This document shows, one piece after another, positions 16,647 through 24,547 of a DNA stretch of 64,000 nucleotides. The notes below the pieces were generated by a model. The model ran no database searches. It was not told where the DNA came from and was given only the letters and a program-made list of their open reading frames with translations. The position numbers and the translations under genes were made by a program. The stretch lies in contig CAVXJC010000005.1 in assembly GCA_963762075.1 (NCBI GenBank), positions 62,001 through 126,000 on the forward strand, written 5' to 3'. Numbering within the stretch: position 1 is the stretch's first letter; each line of letters starts with the position of its first letter. The DNA is from JAOUEA01 sp963762075 (lineage in GTDB: Bacteria > Actinomycetota > UBA4738 > HRBIN12).

Positions 16647-17381
16647 GTGACTCGCGAATGGGACGCCGATGCGTACGACCGGTTGCCGATCCCCATGACG
16701 CGGTGGGGCGAGGCGGTGCTCGGCTGGCTCGAGCTGGCGGGGGATGAACGCGTGCTCGACGCGGGGTGCGGCACCGGCCAGGTCACAGAGAAGCTGCGGG
16801 CACGGCTTCCACGGGGCGAGGTCGTGGCGCTCGACGGCTCGGCATCGATGATCGAGCGTGCGCGCGAACGGCTCGGTGAGGACCGCGTGCGCTACGTCGT
16901 CGGCGACCTCGAGCGGCCGCTGGCGATCGACGAGCCGGTCGACGCCGTGCTGTCGACCGCCACGTTCCATTGGGTGCTCGACCACGGCGCGTTGTTCCGC
17001 AACCTCGCGGCGATCATGCGACCGGGTGCGCAGCTCGCCGCGCAGTGCGGAGGGCAGGGCAACATCGCGTCGATCGAGGTGGCGCTGCGCGACATGGGCG
17101 AGGACTTCGTCGGACGCAAGCATTACGCCGGCCCCGAACCGACGCGCGAGCGTCTTCGGGGGGCCGGGTTCATCGACGTGGAAGCGTGGCTGCACGCTGA
17201 GCCCTCGCCGATCCCCCCGGGTGACCTCGAGCTGTACCTCGGAACCATCTGCCTCGGCGACCACGTCGAGGGCATGGGCGACGACGCACGCGCGAGCTTC
17301 GTTCGCGAGGTCGCGCGACGCATGCCGGCACCGGTGATCGACTACGTGCGGCTGAACATCAGAGCGCGACGGGTCGGCTGA
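16647..17381 (+). CDS. SAM-dependent methyltransferase (trans-aconitate methyltransferase-like)
   Basis: 244 aa class I methyltransferase. Motif I is VLDAGCGTGQVTEKL near residue 37, followed by VVALDGSASMIERARERL and the motif IV region DAVLSTATFHWVLDH, which is typical of the TAM/UbiE-like group. FRNLAAIMRPGAQLAAQCGG follows. The methyl acceptor cannot be told. GTG 16647 is 7 nt after TACGCT (16634-16639), consistent with leaderless expression. Confidence 0.85.
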   Translation: MTREWDADAYDRLPIPMTRWGEAVLGWLELAGDERVLDAGCGTGQVTEKLRARLPRGEVVALDGSASMIERARERLGEDRVRYVVGDLERPLAIDEPVDAVLSTATFHWVLDHGALFRNLAAIMRPGAQLAAQCGGQGNIASIEVALRDMGEDFVGRKHYAGPEPTRERLRGAGFIDVEAWLHAEPSPIPPGDLELYLGTICLGDHVEGMGDDARASFVREVARRMPAPVIDYVRLNIRARRVG

Positions 17382-17397
17382 CGAACGAGCTGCCAAC

Positions 17398-18780
17398 TCA
17401 CCCGCCGATCCGCGGATGGCCAAGTAGTCCGTACCAGACTAGTCCGAGCGTGGCAGAGACGGCGATCACGGGGAGCACCTTCCATCTGAGCCGCCACAGA
17501 CCGACGAAGCCGATGGCGGCGACCGTTGCGGCGAACATGTCGACGCTGGACCAGACCGGATCCGGCACATCGAATCGGCCCAACAGGCGCACCGCTCCGA
17601 CCTCGTCGAACAAGGCCGTGATCGCGAACGTGACGGCGAGGTTCGCGATCACGCCCACGACGGCGGCGGTCACCGTCTCGAGGGCGGCGGCGAGGCGACG
17701 GTTCCCGCGAAGGCTCTCGATGTACGGCGCGCCCAAGAAGATCCAGAGGAAGCAGGGAGCGAAGGTCGCCCACACCGCGACGAGCGCCCCGAGCGTGCCG
17801 GCGACGAGCGGATCGAGGCCGGCGGGGTTCTGATAGGCGCCGACGAAACCGACGAACTCGAGCACCATGATGAGAGGACCCGGCGTGCTCTCGGCGAGGC
17901 CGAGGCCGACGACCATCTGGCCGGGGAGCAACCACCCGTACGTTTGGACGGCAGCGACGTTCACGTACGCGAGCACTGCGTAGGCACCTCCGAACGTCAC
18001 GAGCGAGGCGCGTGAGAAGAACCAACCCATGTCTGTGAGTGTGTCTCCGCCGCCGCGCCACCAGGCGATGACGACGATCGGCAGGAGCCAGGCGATGAGG
18101 CCGATGCCGAGCGTGCGCGCGGCCCGCGTCTTCGACGGCACGGTGTGCGTCGCGCGAGGCGCGTCATCGCTGAGGGCGATGCGCTCCTGTTCCTCCAGCT
18201 CACGCGCGACCCCGATCTCGAACAGATCGGGGCGCATCGAACCCCCGGTGAGCCCGATCAGTGCTGCGGCGAGCACGATGAGCGGGAACGGCACATGCAC
18301 GACGAAGATGGCGATGAACGAGGCGATCGCGACCGCGAGCATCAGGCCGTTGGCGAGCGCCTTGCTCCCGATGCGGATGGTCGCCGCTGCCACGATCGCG
18401 ATCACGGCTGGCGCGAGCCCGGCGAAGATCGCGCTGACCCATGTGACGTCACCCTGCGCCGCGAACAGCCACGAGAGCCCGAACATCACGAACACGCTCG
18501 GCAGCACGAACGTGACGCCCGCCACGAGCCCGCCCTTCACTCGATGCAGGAGCCACCCGAGGTAGATCGCCAGCTGCTGCGCCTCGGGTCCGGGCAGCAA
18601 CGTGCAGTAGTTCAGCGCATGGAGGAACCGTCCGTTCGACACCCACCGGCGGCGCTCGACGACCTCGTCGTGCATCAGCGCGATCTGCCCGGCGGGACCT
18701 CCGAAGTTGATGAACCCGAGCTTCACCCAGAAGCGCGCGGCCTCACGGAACGACACCCCATGCTGCGGCTCGTCACTCAC
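17398..18780 (-). CDS. chrA: ChrA-family chromate transporter
   Basis: 460 aa, long two-domain form of the CHR family. Domain 1 has ARFWVKLGFINFGGPAGQIALMH and the NYCTLLPGPEAQQLAIYLGW motif; domain 2 repeats the pattern with FSRASLVTFGGAYAVLAYV and VGLGLAESTPGPLIMVLEFVGF. About 10-12 membrane segments. The family exports chromate or related oxyanions. A GTG start at 18780. It ends a minus-strand run tusA - DsrE-like - chrA, so a link to sulfur oxyanions is possible but only inferred. Confidence 0.92.
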   Translation of the reverse strand: MSDEPQHGVSFREAARFWVKLGFINFGGPAGQIALMHDEVVERRRWVSNGRFLHALNYCTLLPGPEAQQLAIYLGWLLHRVKGGLVAGVTFVLPSVFVMFGLSWLFAAQGDVTWVSAIFAGLAPAVIAIVAAATIRIGSKALANGLMLAVAIASFIAIFVVHVPFPLIVLAAALIGLTGGSMRPDLFEIGVARELEEQERIALSDDAPRATHTVPSKTRAARTLGIGLIAWLLPIVVIAWWRGGGDTLTDMGWFFSRASLVTFGGAYAVLAYVNVAAVQTYGWLLPGQMVVGLGLAESTPGPLIMVLEFVGFVGAYQNPAGLDPLVAGTLGALVAVWATFAPCFLWIFLGAPYIESLRGNRRLAAALETVTAAVVGVIANLAVTFAITALFDEVGAVRLLGRFDVPDPVWSSVDMFAATVAAIGFVGLWRLRWKVLPVIAVSATLGLVWYGLLGHPRIGG

Positions 18781-18825
18781 CGCGCGAGTCTATGGCCCCT
18801 GACCACACGCCCCGCCCCGCGAGGC

Positions 18826-19410
18826 TCAGATGAACAGCGACACCGCAGCGTCGCGCATCTCGGCGAGCGCGGTAGCGGCGCCGATCGGCTCTTCGAGTCC
18901 GTCCAGGAGATCTGAAGGGTTCAACCCCAGCAGGTCCATCGTCATCTGACACGGGATCAGCCGCACCCCGAGCTCTTGCGCCGTCGCGATCAGCTCCTCG
19001 GGCCTGGCGACCTGTCGGTCGCGGGCGAGCTTCTTGAACATCGCGGGACCGGCGCCGGCGAAGTTGTACTGCGAGAGCTTCGCCTTCTGAGCCGATCCCG
19101 GGTTCATGGCGCTCATCATCTTCTGCATCCAGTTGTCGCCGGTGATGCGCACGCCCGGCTTCACGATCGCGAACAGCCCCCAGAACGTGAAGAACACGCT
19201 CGACTCCATGCCGCTGGCCGCCGCGGTCGTCGCGAGGATGGTCGTGGGCCAGATGCGATCGAGGTCGCCGCCCCACGCGATGATCGTCAGCTTGTTCTTC
19301 TTCTTCACCTCGCCCTGCGATGCGGCTTCGAGGGCCTCGATGCGCTTCAACAGGTCCGCGAAGGACTGGGCATCGATGCCCTCGTCGGTCCCGACCACCT
19401 GGACGGCCAT
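18826..19410 (-). CDS. DsrE/DsrF/DsrH-like sulfur-carrier family protein (DrsE_2 type)
   Basis: 194 aa. A predicted helical N-terminal stretch (AQSFADLLKRIEALEAAS) precedes the DsrE-like fold: KLTIIAWGGDLDRIWPTTILATTAAASGMESSVFFTFWGL, then LIPCQMTMDLLGL with a single conserved Cys near residue 158. This is the DsrE2 layout found beside TusA and rhodaneses in sulfur trafficking operons. It follows tusA by one base and precedes chrA. The sulfur acceptor is unknown. Confidence 0.88.
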   Translation of the reverse strand: MAVQVVGTDEGIDAQSFADLLKRIEALEAASQGEVKKKNKLTIIAWGGDLDRIWPTTILATTAAASGMESSVFFTFWGLFAIVKPGVRITGDNWMQKMMSAMNPGSAQKAKLSQYNFAGAGPAMFKKLARDRQVARPEELIATAQELGVRLIPCQMTMDLLGLNPSDLLDGLEEPIGAATALAEMRDAAVSLFI

Positions 19411-19411
19411 G

Positions 19412-19657
19412 TCAGACCTTCCTCACGAGGAAGCTGAACTCGCCGTCGAGCTCACGCGATTCGACCAGCTCGTTGCCGCTGATCTCGGCCCAGCTCGGAA
19501 CATCCGAACGTGATCCCGGGTCGGTGGCCACCAGCTCGAGCAGGTCGCCGCGGGCGGCTTCCCGAAGGGCCTTGGCGAGCGAGACGAGCGGCCCTGGGCA
19601 GGACTGACCTCTGGCGTCGACGATGAGCGTTGTCTTCGTGGAAATGGTCGAGGACAC
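19412..19657 (-). CDS. tusA: TusA-family sulfurtransferase
   Basis: 81 aa with the defining CPGP motif in VDARGQSCPGPLVSLAKAL (Cys near residue 20), the persulfide-carrying residue. The rest of the fold is usual (GDLLELVATDPGSRSDVPSWAEISGNEL). GTG 19657 has GGAGG 7 bases upstream. It forms a pair with the DsrE-like gene, a combination known to pass sulfane sulfur. A short Cys-containing ORF and hairpin lie upstream. Confidence 0.94.
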   Translation of the reverse strand: MSSTISTKTTLIVDARGQSCPGPLVSLAKALREAARGDLLELVATDPGSRSDVPSWAEISGNELVESRELDGEFSFLVRKV

Positions 19658-19704
19658 TGGTGCACCTCCAGGTGCGAGTGATGGGACGAGGAAAGGATGA
19701 AGCG

Positions 19705-19718
19705 CGGCCCTGAGGCCG
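19705..19718 (-). promoter_or_regulatory. Small hairpin between leader ORF and tusA
   Basis: CGGCC / GGCCG form a 5-bp stem with a 4-nt loop just after the leader ORF stop and about 50 nt before tusA. Its position would suit an attenuation element, but no T-run follows. Confidence 0.3.
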
Positions 19719-19725
19719 TCCCTGC

Positions 19726-19794
19726 TCAGCGCGAACAGCAGATGCGGTCGGGGATCATGGCCCCCACGATGCCGGCTTCGCGCGTGCAGATCAT
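19726..19794 (-). CDS. Putative 22-aa cysteine-containing leader peptide
   Basis: ATG 19794 to TGA 19726. The peptide begins MICTREAGIVG and ends DRICCSR, with three Cys, two of them adjacent just before the stop. A TTGTTG - 17 bp - TAGGCT promoter would start transcription only about 6-7 nt before the ATG. Cys-rich leaderless ORFs upstream of sulfur genes are known cysteine attenuators in mycobacteria; here the downstream genes are tusA and a DsrE-like gene. Coding is not proven for so short an ORF. Confidence 0.5.
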   Translation of the reverse strand: MICTREAGIVGAMIPDRICCSR

Positions 19795-19807
19795 TTGCAG
19801 GTGCAAC

Positions 19808-19836
19808 AGCCTAGCCCACGAGGACGTTCCCAACAA
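19808..19836 (-). promoter_or_regulatory. Promoter of the leader ORF - tusA unit
   Basis: On the minus strand TTGTTG (19836-19831) and TAGGCT (19813-19808) are separated by exactly 17 bp. They lie in the gap after the metalloprotease stop at 19868 and just before the 22-aa leader ORF. Confidence 0.55.
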
Positions 19837-19867
19837 CGGCCATGTGGGGCTGATCCGACCACGAGCC

Positions 19868-20716
19868 CTACGGCGTGGGGGGCGTTTCCAGACACCCTTC
19901 GGTAAGGCCGACGCGGCGTAGGCCTTCGATGTCTCCGGGACCGAAGTCCGAGACTCCGCCCCCCGATGCGTTCATGAGCTGCCCCGCTTCCTCCACATGA
20001 TCGAGCCCCATCACATGGCCCCATTCGTGCAGCACGATCGGACCCTGGGCGTCGGGCGAGTCGAATCCAGGGGGGTTGGGGTCGTCTGAGTTGAGGGCGA
20101 TCCAGCCACTGACGATGACGTCGCTTCCCGGAGGCGTGAAAGGCGAGGCGACGCCCGCCGCGATATCGCCGTGGTTACGGAACGAGACGGACGTCGCGTC
20201 GGGATCCACCCAGGTGACGAGCACTGGTGCCCATCGATCGCCGTAGGGATCCTCCTGCACCAAGTCGCGCTCCTTGCGGAGCACCTCGTCCGTGGGTCCG
20301 TCGTAGATGAATGTGATGCCGGTTGCCCCGGAGATGCGCCGGACGGATTCCTGCACGTCGGCGAGCGACCCCTCAGGCGCCTCGGCGAGGTTGACCACGT
20401 AGTGAACGGGTTCGCAAGGGTTCCATCGGACCGGCTCGCCGCCGGAACCCTCGGCGATGAACGCGTACTCGTCGCGATGCTCCGACGGGTCATACCGCAC
20501 GACGTACGACGTGACGGCGGCGGCGAGCATCATCGCGATCGTGAGCACCGCGGAACCGATCACCCATCTGGGGAAGCGTCGCCTCGGCGAAGGCTCCATC
20601 GGCGCCTGCAACGGCGTCCAGGCATGTGTCGCGAGGTCGGGGCGGGGTGGAACCGGGGGAAGGTCGGCGGCCAGAAGAGGCTCCTTGCGGGTCACGGGTG
20701 TGTGCGGGTTACCCAT
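19868..20716 (-). CDS. Membrane-anchored matrixin-like zinc metalloprotease
   Basis: 282 aa. A cytoplasmic N-terminal part of about 50 residues (proline-rich, ending PSPRRRFPRW) is followed by one membrane helix (VIGSAVLTIAMMLAAAVTSYVV), placing the rest outside the cell. The zinc site is HEWGHVMGLDH (HExxHxxGxxH), with a later MNASGG that would supply the Met-turn of metzincins. It also has VHYVVNLAEAPEG and the calcium/structural loop region found in peptidase M10-like domains. No propeptide Cys switch is evident. Start ATG 20716; an upstream ATG at 20758 is less likely. Confidence 0.8.
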   Translation of the reverse strand: MGNPHTPVTRKEPLLAADLPPVPPRPDLATHAWTPLQAPMEPSPRRRFPRWVIGSAVLTIAMMLAAAVTSYVVRYDPSEHRDEYAFIAEGSGGEPVRWNPCEPVHYVVNLAEAPEGSLADVQESVRRISGATGITFIYDGPTDEVLRKERDLVQEDPYGDRWAPVLVTWVDPDATSVSFRNHGDIAAGVASPFTPPGSDVIVSGWIALNSDDPNPPGFDSPDAQGPIVLHEWGHVMGLDHVEEAGQLMNASGGGVSDFGPGDIEGLRRVGLTEGCLETPPTP

Positions 20717-20782
20717 GCATCGTAGGACAGACGCTGCAACTTGAGGCAAGGTCGGCACGACCCACTCGGTAGCATCAGATGG

Positions 20783-22276
20783 GTGAGGACCTCCCGTCGG
20801 ACGCGCCGAGCGCCCGTGCTGCTGACGGCGCTGGTGGTCGCCGCGACGACACCCGCGGCGGCCGATGCGGCTCGCCCGCTCACGGTCGACACGCGTGAAG
20901 ACTCGTTCGACGGCTCGTGCACCGACGGCGATTGTTCGTTGCGTGACGCGGTGAAGAGTGCTCCCACCGGCGAAAGGGTGTCCGTGCCATCAGGGTTCTA
21001 CCCGCTCTCGATCACCGGCGCAGGCGGTGTCGGCGAGGGCACGATCGAGCTGCGACGCGGCATCGAGATCGTCGGTGAGGGTGAGACAGGCGCGTTCATC
21101 GATGCGAGCGCGCTCGGCATGCCGGCCTTCGCAGCAGAGCGCAGTCGCAACCCCGCTGCCCGCCTCTCGCTCGAGCACCTCACCATCTTCGGCGCGCGCG
21201 ACGCTTCGCTCGCAGGTGGAGCGATCTCGGTGGAAAGCGGCCGCCTCTCCCTGATCGGCGTGACGGTCGTCGGTGGACTCGCCGATCGTGGTGGCGGGAT
21301 CGCCATCGCCGCCGGAGCGCGGCTGCGCCTCGTCCGATCGCTCGTGATCGAGAATGAGGCCGCGACGACCGGTGGCGGCGTCTGGAACGAGGGGATGCTC
21401 ACGGCGTTGCGATCCGCCATCGTGGGCAATGTGGCGACCGACGGGGGCGGGCTGTGGACGGGACCGGGGTCAGCCACCTCGATCGCGAACGTGACGGTTG
21501 CGGACAACACCGCGACCGGCGACGGGGGCGGGCTCTGGCTCGCAGGTCCGACAGAGATGATCGCCACGACCATCGGCGGTAACATCGCGGGTCGAGGCGG
21601 AGGCATCAGCGCAAGGATCGGCTCGATCGGAGCAACGCGAACCATCGTCTCAGCCAACCGAGCCGGTCGTGCCCGAGGATGCGACGGGACGCTTCGAAGC
21701 TTCGGCGACAACATCGACCAAGGACATCGGTGCGGATTCGATACGCCGCGGGACCTCGAGGAGGTCGACGCCCGGCTGCGGCCGCTCGGTCCGAACGGAG
21801 GCCCAACACCGACCATGGCTCTCACGGCGTCGAGCCCTGCCGTCGGTATCGCCGGCAACTGCGAAGGACGCGACCAGCGAGGGGTGCCGCGAGCTCGCCG
21901 GTGCGACGCCGGCGCCTACGAGATCGTGCGATGCCTCGGCCTGATCGTGAACATCGTCGGCACACCGGACGACGACGAGCTGAGCGGGGGACGCGGAAAC
22001 GACGCGTTCCTCGGCATGGGCGGGAATGACGAGTTCCAGGGCTCGGTCGGCGCTGACAGCGCATGCGGAGGGGGCGGTCGCGACCTCCTGATCGCGGGGC
22101 CGGGTCGCGACCGCTTCTCGGGGGAAGCCGGCAACGATCGCGTCAAGGGCGAGTCGGGAGACGACCTGCTTTACGGGGGCCCCGGGCGTGACCTGCTCAC
22201 GGGCGGCCCGGGTCGAGACACGTGTGAGGTTCGTTCGCATGACCGACGCGCGCGCGGGTGCGAGCTCGCTACTTGA
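20783..22276 (+). CDS. Secreted CSLREA-type beta-helix protein with C-terminal RTX-like repeats
   Basis: 497 aa. Signal peptide at residues 1-30 (VLLTALVVAATTPAAADA). The next part, TVDTREDSFDGSCTDGDCSLRDAV, is the CSLREA domain. Residues about 80-330 form a Gly-rich right-handed beta-helix with recurring NTATGDGGGLWL-like rungs. The last 100 residues hold glycine/aspartate nonapeptides (GGRGNDAFLGMGGNDEF, GGPGRDLLTGGPGRD), which in RTX proteins bind calcium outside the cell. GTG 20783 lies 7 nt after TAGCAT. Ligand or enzymatic role unknown; such proteins are frequent in some deep actinobacterial groups. Confidence 0.85.
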   Translation: MRTSRRTRRAPVLLTALVVAATTPAAADAARPLTVDTREDSFDGSCTDGDCSLRDAVKSAPTGERVSVPSGFYPLSITGAGGVGEGTIELRRGIEIVGEGETGAFIDASALGMPAFAAERSRNPAARLSLEHLTIFGARDASLAGGAISVESGRLSLIGVTVVGGLADRGGGIAIAAGARLRLVRSLVIENEAATTGGGVWNEGMLTALRSAIVGNVATDGGGLWTGPGSATSIANVTVADNTATGDGGGLWLAGPTEMIATTIGGNIAGRGGGISARIGSIGATRTIVSANRAGRARGCDGTLRSFGDNIDQGHRCGFDTPRDLEEVDARLRPLGPNGGPTPTMALTASSPAVGIAGNCEGRDQRGVPRARRCDAGAYEIVRCLGLIVNIVGTPDDDELSGGRGNDAFLGMGGNDEFQGSVGADSACGGGGRDLLIAGPGRDRFSGEAGNDRVKGESGDDLLYGGPGRDLLTGGPGRDTCEVRSHDRRARGCELAT

Positions 22277-22670
22277 CCCGACGCCGGCGCTCGGGAGGCC
22301 AGTACACGAGCACGACCTTGGCCTTGAGGGCCTCCGCGCGCACCGGGCCGAACTGGCGAGAATCGGTCGAGGAGGGCTCATGGTCACCCTCGACCCACAG
22401 CTCGTCGTCACCGAGCACGCGGCCCGAGACGACGTCGCCCGCCACACCGACGAGGCGCTTCACCATCTCGTAGCCGGGCCTGCCCGGATGCTCGACCACG
22501 ACCACATCGCCGCGCTCGTACCGCGTCGGCGTGACGACCAACGCCCAGTCTCCCGGTGCGAGCGTCGGCGCCATCGATCCACCCTCGATCTCCACCCGTG
22601 AGGGCTTGTAGCGCACACACGCCCACGCCAGCCCGGCGGCCACCAGCGCGGTCGCACCGGCGCCGCCCAT
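22269..22670 (-). CDS. sodX: Nickel-type superoxide dismutase maturation protease (S26 family)
   Basis: 133 aa. One N-terminal membrane helix (ATALVAAGLAWACV) and an S26 signal-peptidase core: Ser32 in GGSMAPTLAPGD and Lys71 in YEMVKRLVG form the Ser-Lys dyad; the DELWVEGD and SRQFGPV boxes follow. Its divergence from sodN with a shared 106-bp region identifies it as SodX, which cleaves the Ni-SOD leader to expose His1. The stop overlaps the end of the CSLREA gene by 8 bp, tail to tail. Confidence 0.92.
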   Translation of the reverse strand: MGGAGATALVAAGLAWACVRYKPSRVEIEGGSMAPTLAPGDWALVVTPTRYERGDVVVVEHPGRPGYEMVKRLVGVAGDVVSGRVLGDDELWVEGDHEPSSTDSRQFGPVRAEALKAKVVLVYWPPERRRRVK

Positions 22671-22776
22671 GCGGTTCCGACCCCGGTGGTAGGTTTCAGC
22701 CGAAGCGGAACCGGAGACGGTTCCGGCATCGCCGACATCGGCGGAACGATCCGTTCCATCGGAAGGAGGGGGATCC

Positions 22777-23193
22777 ATGCTCGAAGCATTCCTCAAGCCG
22801 CGCCGCGCCGTCCACGCCCATTGCGACGTGCCGTGCGGTGTGTACGACCCCGCGCAGGCCCGCATCGAGGCCGAATCGGTCAAGGCCATCCAAGAGCGTC
22901 TGCAAGACCCGGAGGGGAAGAAGTCCGCGACCGAGACCGCCGAGGAGTTCCGCGAGCGCTGCATGTTCATCAAGGAGCAGCGCGCCGACCTCGTGAAGCA
23001 CCATCTGTGGGTTCTGTGGACCGACTACTTCAAACCCGAGCACCTCGAGAAGTATTCGGACCTGCATGACAAGTTCTGGAACGCGACCAAGCTCGCCGGC
23101 GCCTCGAAGAAGTCGAGCGACCCCGCCCAGGGGCAGAAGCTGCTCGACGCGGTCGACGAGATCGGCAAGATCTTCTGGGAAACGAAGAGCTAG
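22777..23193 (+). CDS. sodN: Nickel superoxide dismutase
   Basis: 138 aa precursor. A 14-residue leader (MLEAFLKPRRAVHA) precedes the nickel hook HCDVPCGVY: His15, Cys16 and Cys20 become His1, Cys2 and Cys6 after SodX cleavage and bind nickel. DPAQARIEAESVKAI and the four-helix part with HHLWVLWTDYFKPEHL match the family. GGAGG lies 6-10 nt before ATG 22777, so unlike many neighbours this message has a leader. Complete; the mature chain is about 124 aa. Confidence 0.97.
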   Translation: MLEAFLKPRRAVHAHCDVPCGVYDPAQARIEAESVKAIQERLQDPEGKKSATETAEEFRERCMFIKEQRADLVKHHLWVLWTDYFKPEHLEKYSDLHDKFWNATKLAGASKKSSDPAQGQKLLDAVDEIGKIFWETKS

Positions 23194-23224
23194 CTCCACG
23201 ACCGATAACCGGACTGCTGGAGAG

Positions 23225-23261
23225 CCGGCGGGCCGGGGCCGTCGGATCCCCAGCCCGCCGG
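23225..23261 (+). terminator. Strong inverted repeat after sodN
   Basis: CCGGCGGGC (23225-23233) and GCCCGCCGG (23253-23261) are perfect 9-bp arms, 32 bp after the sodN stop. There is no U-tract, as is common for terminators in high-GC actinobacteria. Confidence 0.5.
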
Positions 23262-23309
23262 ACGATGCGCCCCTGCGTTGCGCGATCCGCCAGGCCTGGT
23301 CGAACCCCC

Positions 23310-23479
23310 GTCCGGCTCCTTGGCGCATGCGGCGCCAAAGAACGGACCCGGCGGAACGGAGTGGGTCTGGCGGCACTCCGCCCCGCCCGGTCTCCCGATA
23401 AGCATCGGTCGCCTCGAGCGTTGCGGCGCATGGGACCAAGGGCGGTTCGTGTGGGGCGAAGGGCCGAAGCACTTCGGCC
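23310..23479. other. Gene-free stretch with further hairpins (23194-23563)
   Basis: No convincing gene lies in the 370 bp between sodN and the GTPase gene; the frames there lack family motifs. Two perfect hairpins are present: TTGGCGC / GCGCCAA with a 5-nt loop at 23320-23338, extended outward by GTCCG / CGGAC, and GGCCGAAG / CTTCGGCC with a 2-nt loop at 23462-23479. They could belong to a structured RNA or be terminators. The promoter of the GTPase gene (TAGGCT, 23550-23555) ends the stretch. Confidence 0.4.
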
Positions 23480-23563
23480 GCTCACCGGCCGCCGTCATGT
23501 GCAACGCGCGCAAAGGCCCGGTGTCGACAGGCCGGATGCAGGCCCCTGCTAGGCTCGCCGACC

Positions 23564-24544
23564 GTGAAGGACGTGGGTCTGGTCGGGGTTCCGTACAGCG
23601 GCAAGTCGACGTTGTTCACGGCCCTCACGCGCGCCGGATCGCACGGCGGACAGGCGAACGTTGCAGTCGTCTCCGTGCCCGACGAACGCCTCGCCGTGCT
23701 CACCGAGATGGAGCGGTCGGCCAAGACCGTCGCAGCGCAGGTGCGATTCGTCGACGTGCCCGGTGGCGTGTCGAGCGCGCAAGGTATCGCCAGGCTTCGG
23801 GAAGTCGAGGCGCTCGCGATCGTGCTCCGCTGCTTCGGCGCCGACGCGGCTCCCTCCGATGAGCTCGAAAGCGTGCGAGCCGAGATGCTGCTCGCCGACC
23901 TGGGCGTGATCGACAGCGCACTCGAGAAGGCCGAGAAGAAGGCGCGCCGCCAGCCTGGGGCCGAGGTCGACGCGCTACGTCGCGCGAAGGAGGCGCTCGA
24001 GGCCGAGATCCCGCTCCGCGACGCGACGCTCGAGAGAGACGACGTGGCGTTGCTTCGGGGCATCGCACCACTGACCTTGAAGCCCGAGGTCGTCGTCGCC
24101 AACCTCGAGGAAAGCCTCGATGTGCCCCGTGGGATCGCCGATACCGGCGCCGTCGGCGTGTACGCGTCGATCGAGGCCGAGACCGCGGAGATGGACGCCG
24201 ACGAAGCCCGCGCCCTGCTCGAGGAGTTCGGCGTATCGCAGCCGGGACTCGAGACCGTGATCGAGGCCTGCTACCGAGCGCTCGACCTGATCACGTTCTT
24301 GACGACGGGCGACGACGAGACACGAGCATGGGAGGTGCACAGCGGCGCGAAGGCCCCCGAGGCGGCCGGCGTGATCCACACCGACCTCGAGCGCGGCTTC
24401 ATCAGAGCAGAGGTGATCGGCTATGACGAGCTGGTCGCCGCAGGTTCGATGGAAGCCGCGAAGTCATCAGGCAAGCTCCGCGTCGAAGGCAGGGACTACG
24501 AGGTGGTGGAGGGAGACATCCTCCACGTGCGCTTCGCCGTGTAA
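23564..24544 (+). CDS. YchF/OLA1-like GTPase or ATPase
   Basis: 326 aa, somewhat shorter than usual YchF (about 360). G1 is GLVGVPYSGKSTLFTALT; VVSVPDERLAVL is the YchF-specific stretch, and FVDVPGG is the G3 region. The coiled-coil insert lies at about residues 105-170 (ALEKAEKKARRQPG...). The C-terminal TGS domain is clear: LITFLTTGDDETRAW, GVIHTDLERGFIRAEVI and VEGDILHVRFAV. The canonical NKxD is replaced by VVVANLEES, as in the YchF branch that prefers ATP. GTG 23564 follows TAGGCT by 8 nt. Confidence 0.88.
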   Translation: MKDVGLVGVPYSGKSTLFTALTRAGSHGGQANVAVVSVPDERLAVLTEMERSAKTVAAQVRFVDVPGGVSSAQGIARLREVEALAIVLRCFGADAAPSDELESVRAEMLLADLGVIDSALEKAEKKARRQPGAEVDALRRAKEALEAEIPLRDATLERDDVALLRGIAPLTLKPEVVVANLEESLDVPRGIADTGAVGVYASIEAETAEMDADEARALLEEFGVSQPGLETVIEACYRALDLITFLTTGDDETRAWEVHSGAKAPEAAGVIHTDLERGFIRAEVIGYDELVAAGSMEAAKSSGKLRVEGRDYEVVEGDILHVRFAV

Positions 24545-24547
24545 GGG

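Noticed and set aside
19697..19921. A 74-codon plus-strand frame in the tusA upstream gap
   Set aside because: It is opposite the leader ORF and promoter, has no recognisable motif, and runs into the metalloprotease gene.
23190..23513. A 107-codon minus-strand frame in the sodN-GTPase gap
   Set aside because: Pro/Arg/Ser-rich, includes the hairpin arms, no family motif and no good start signal.
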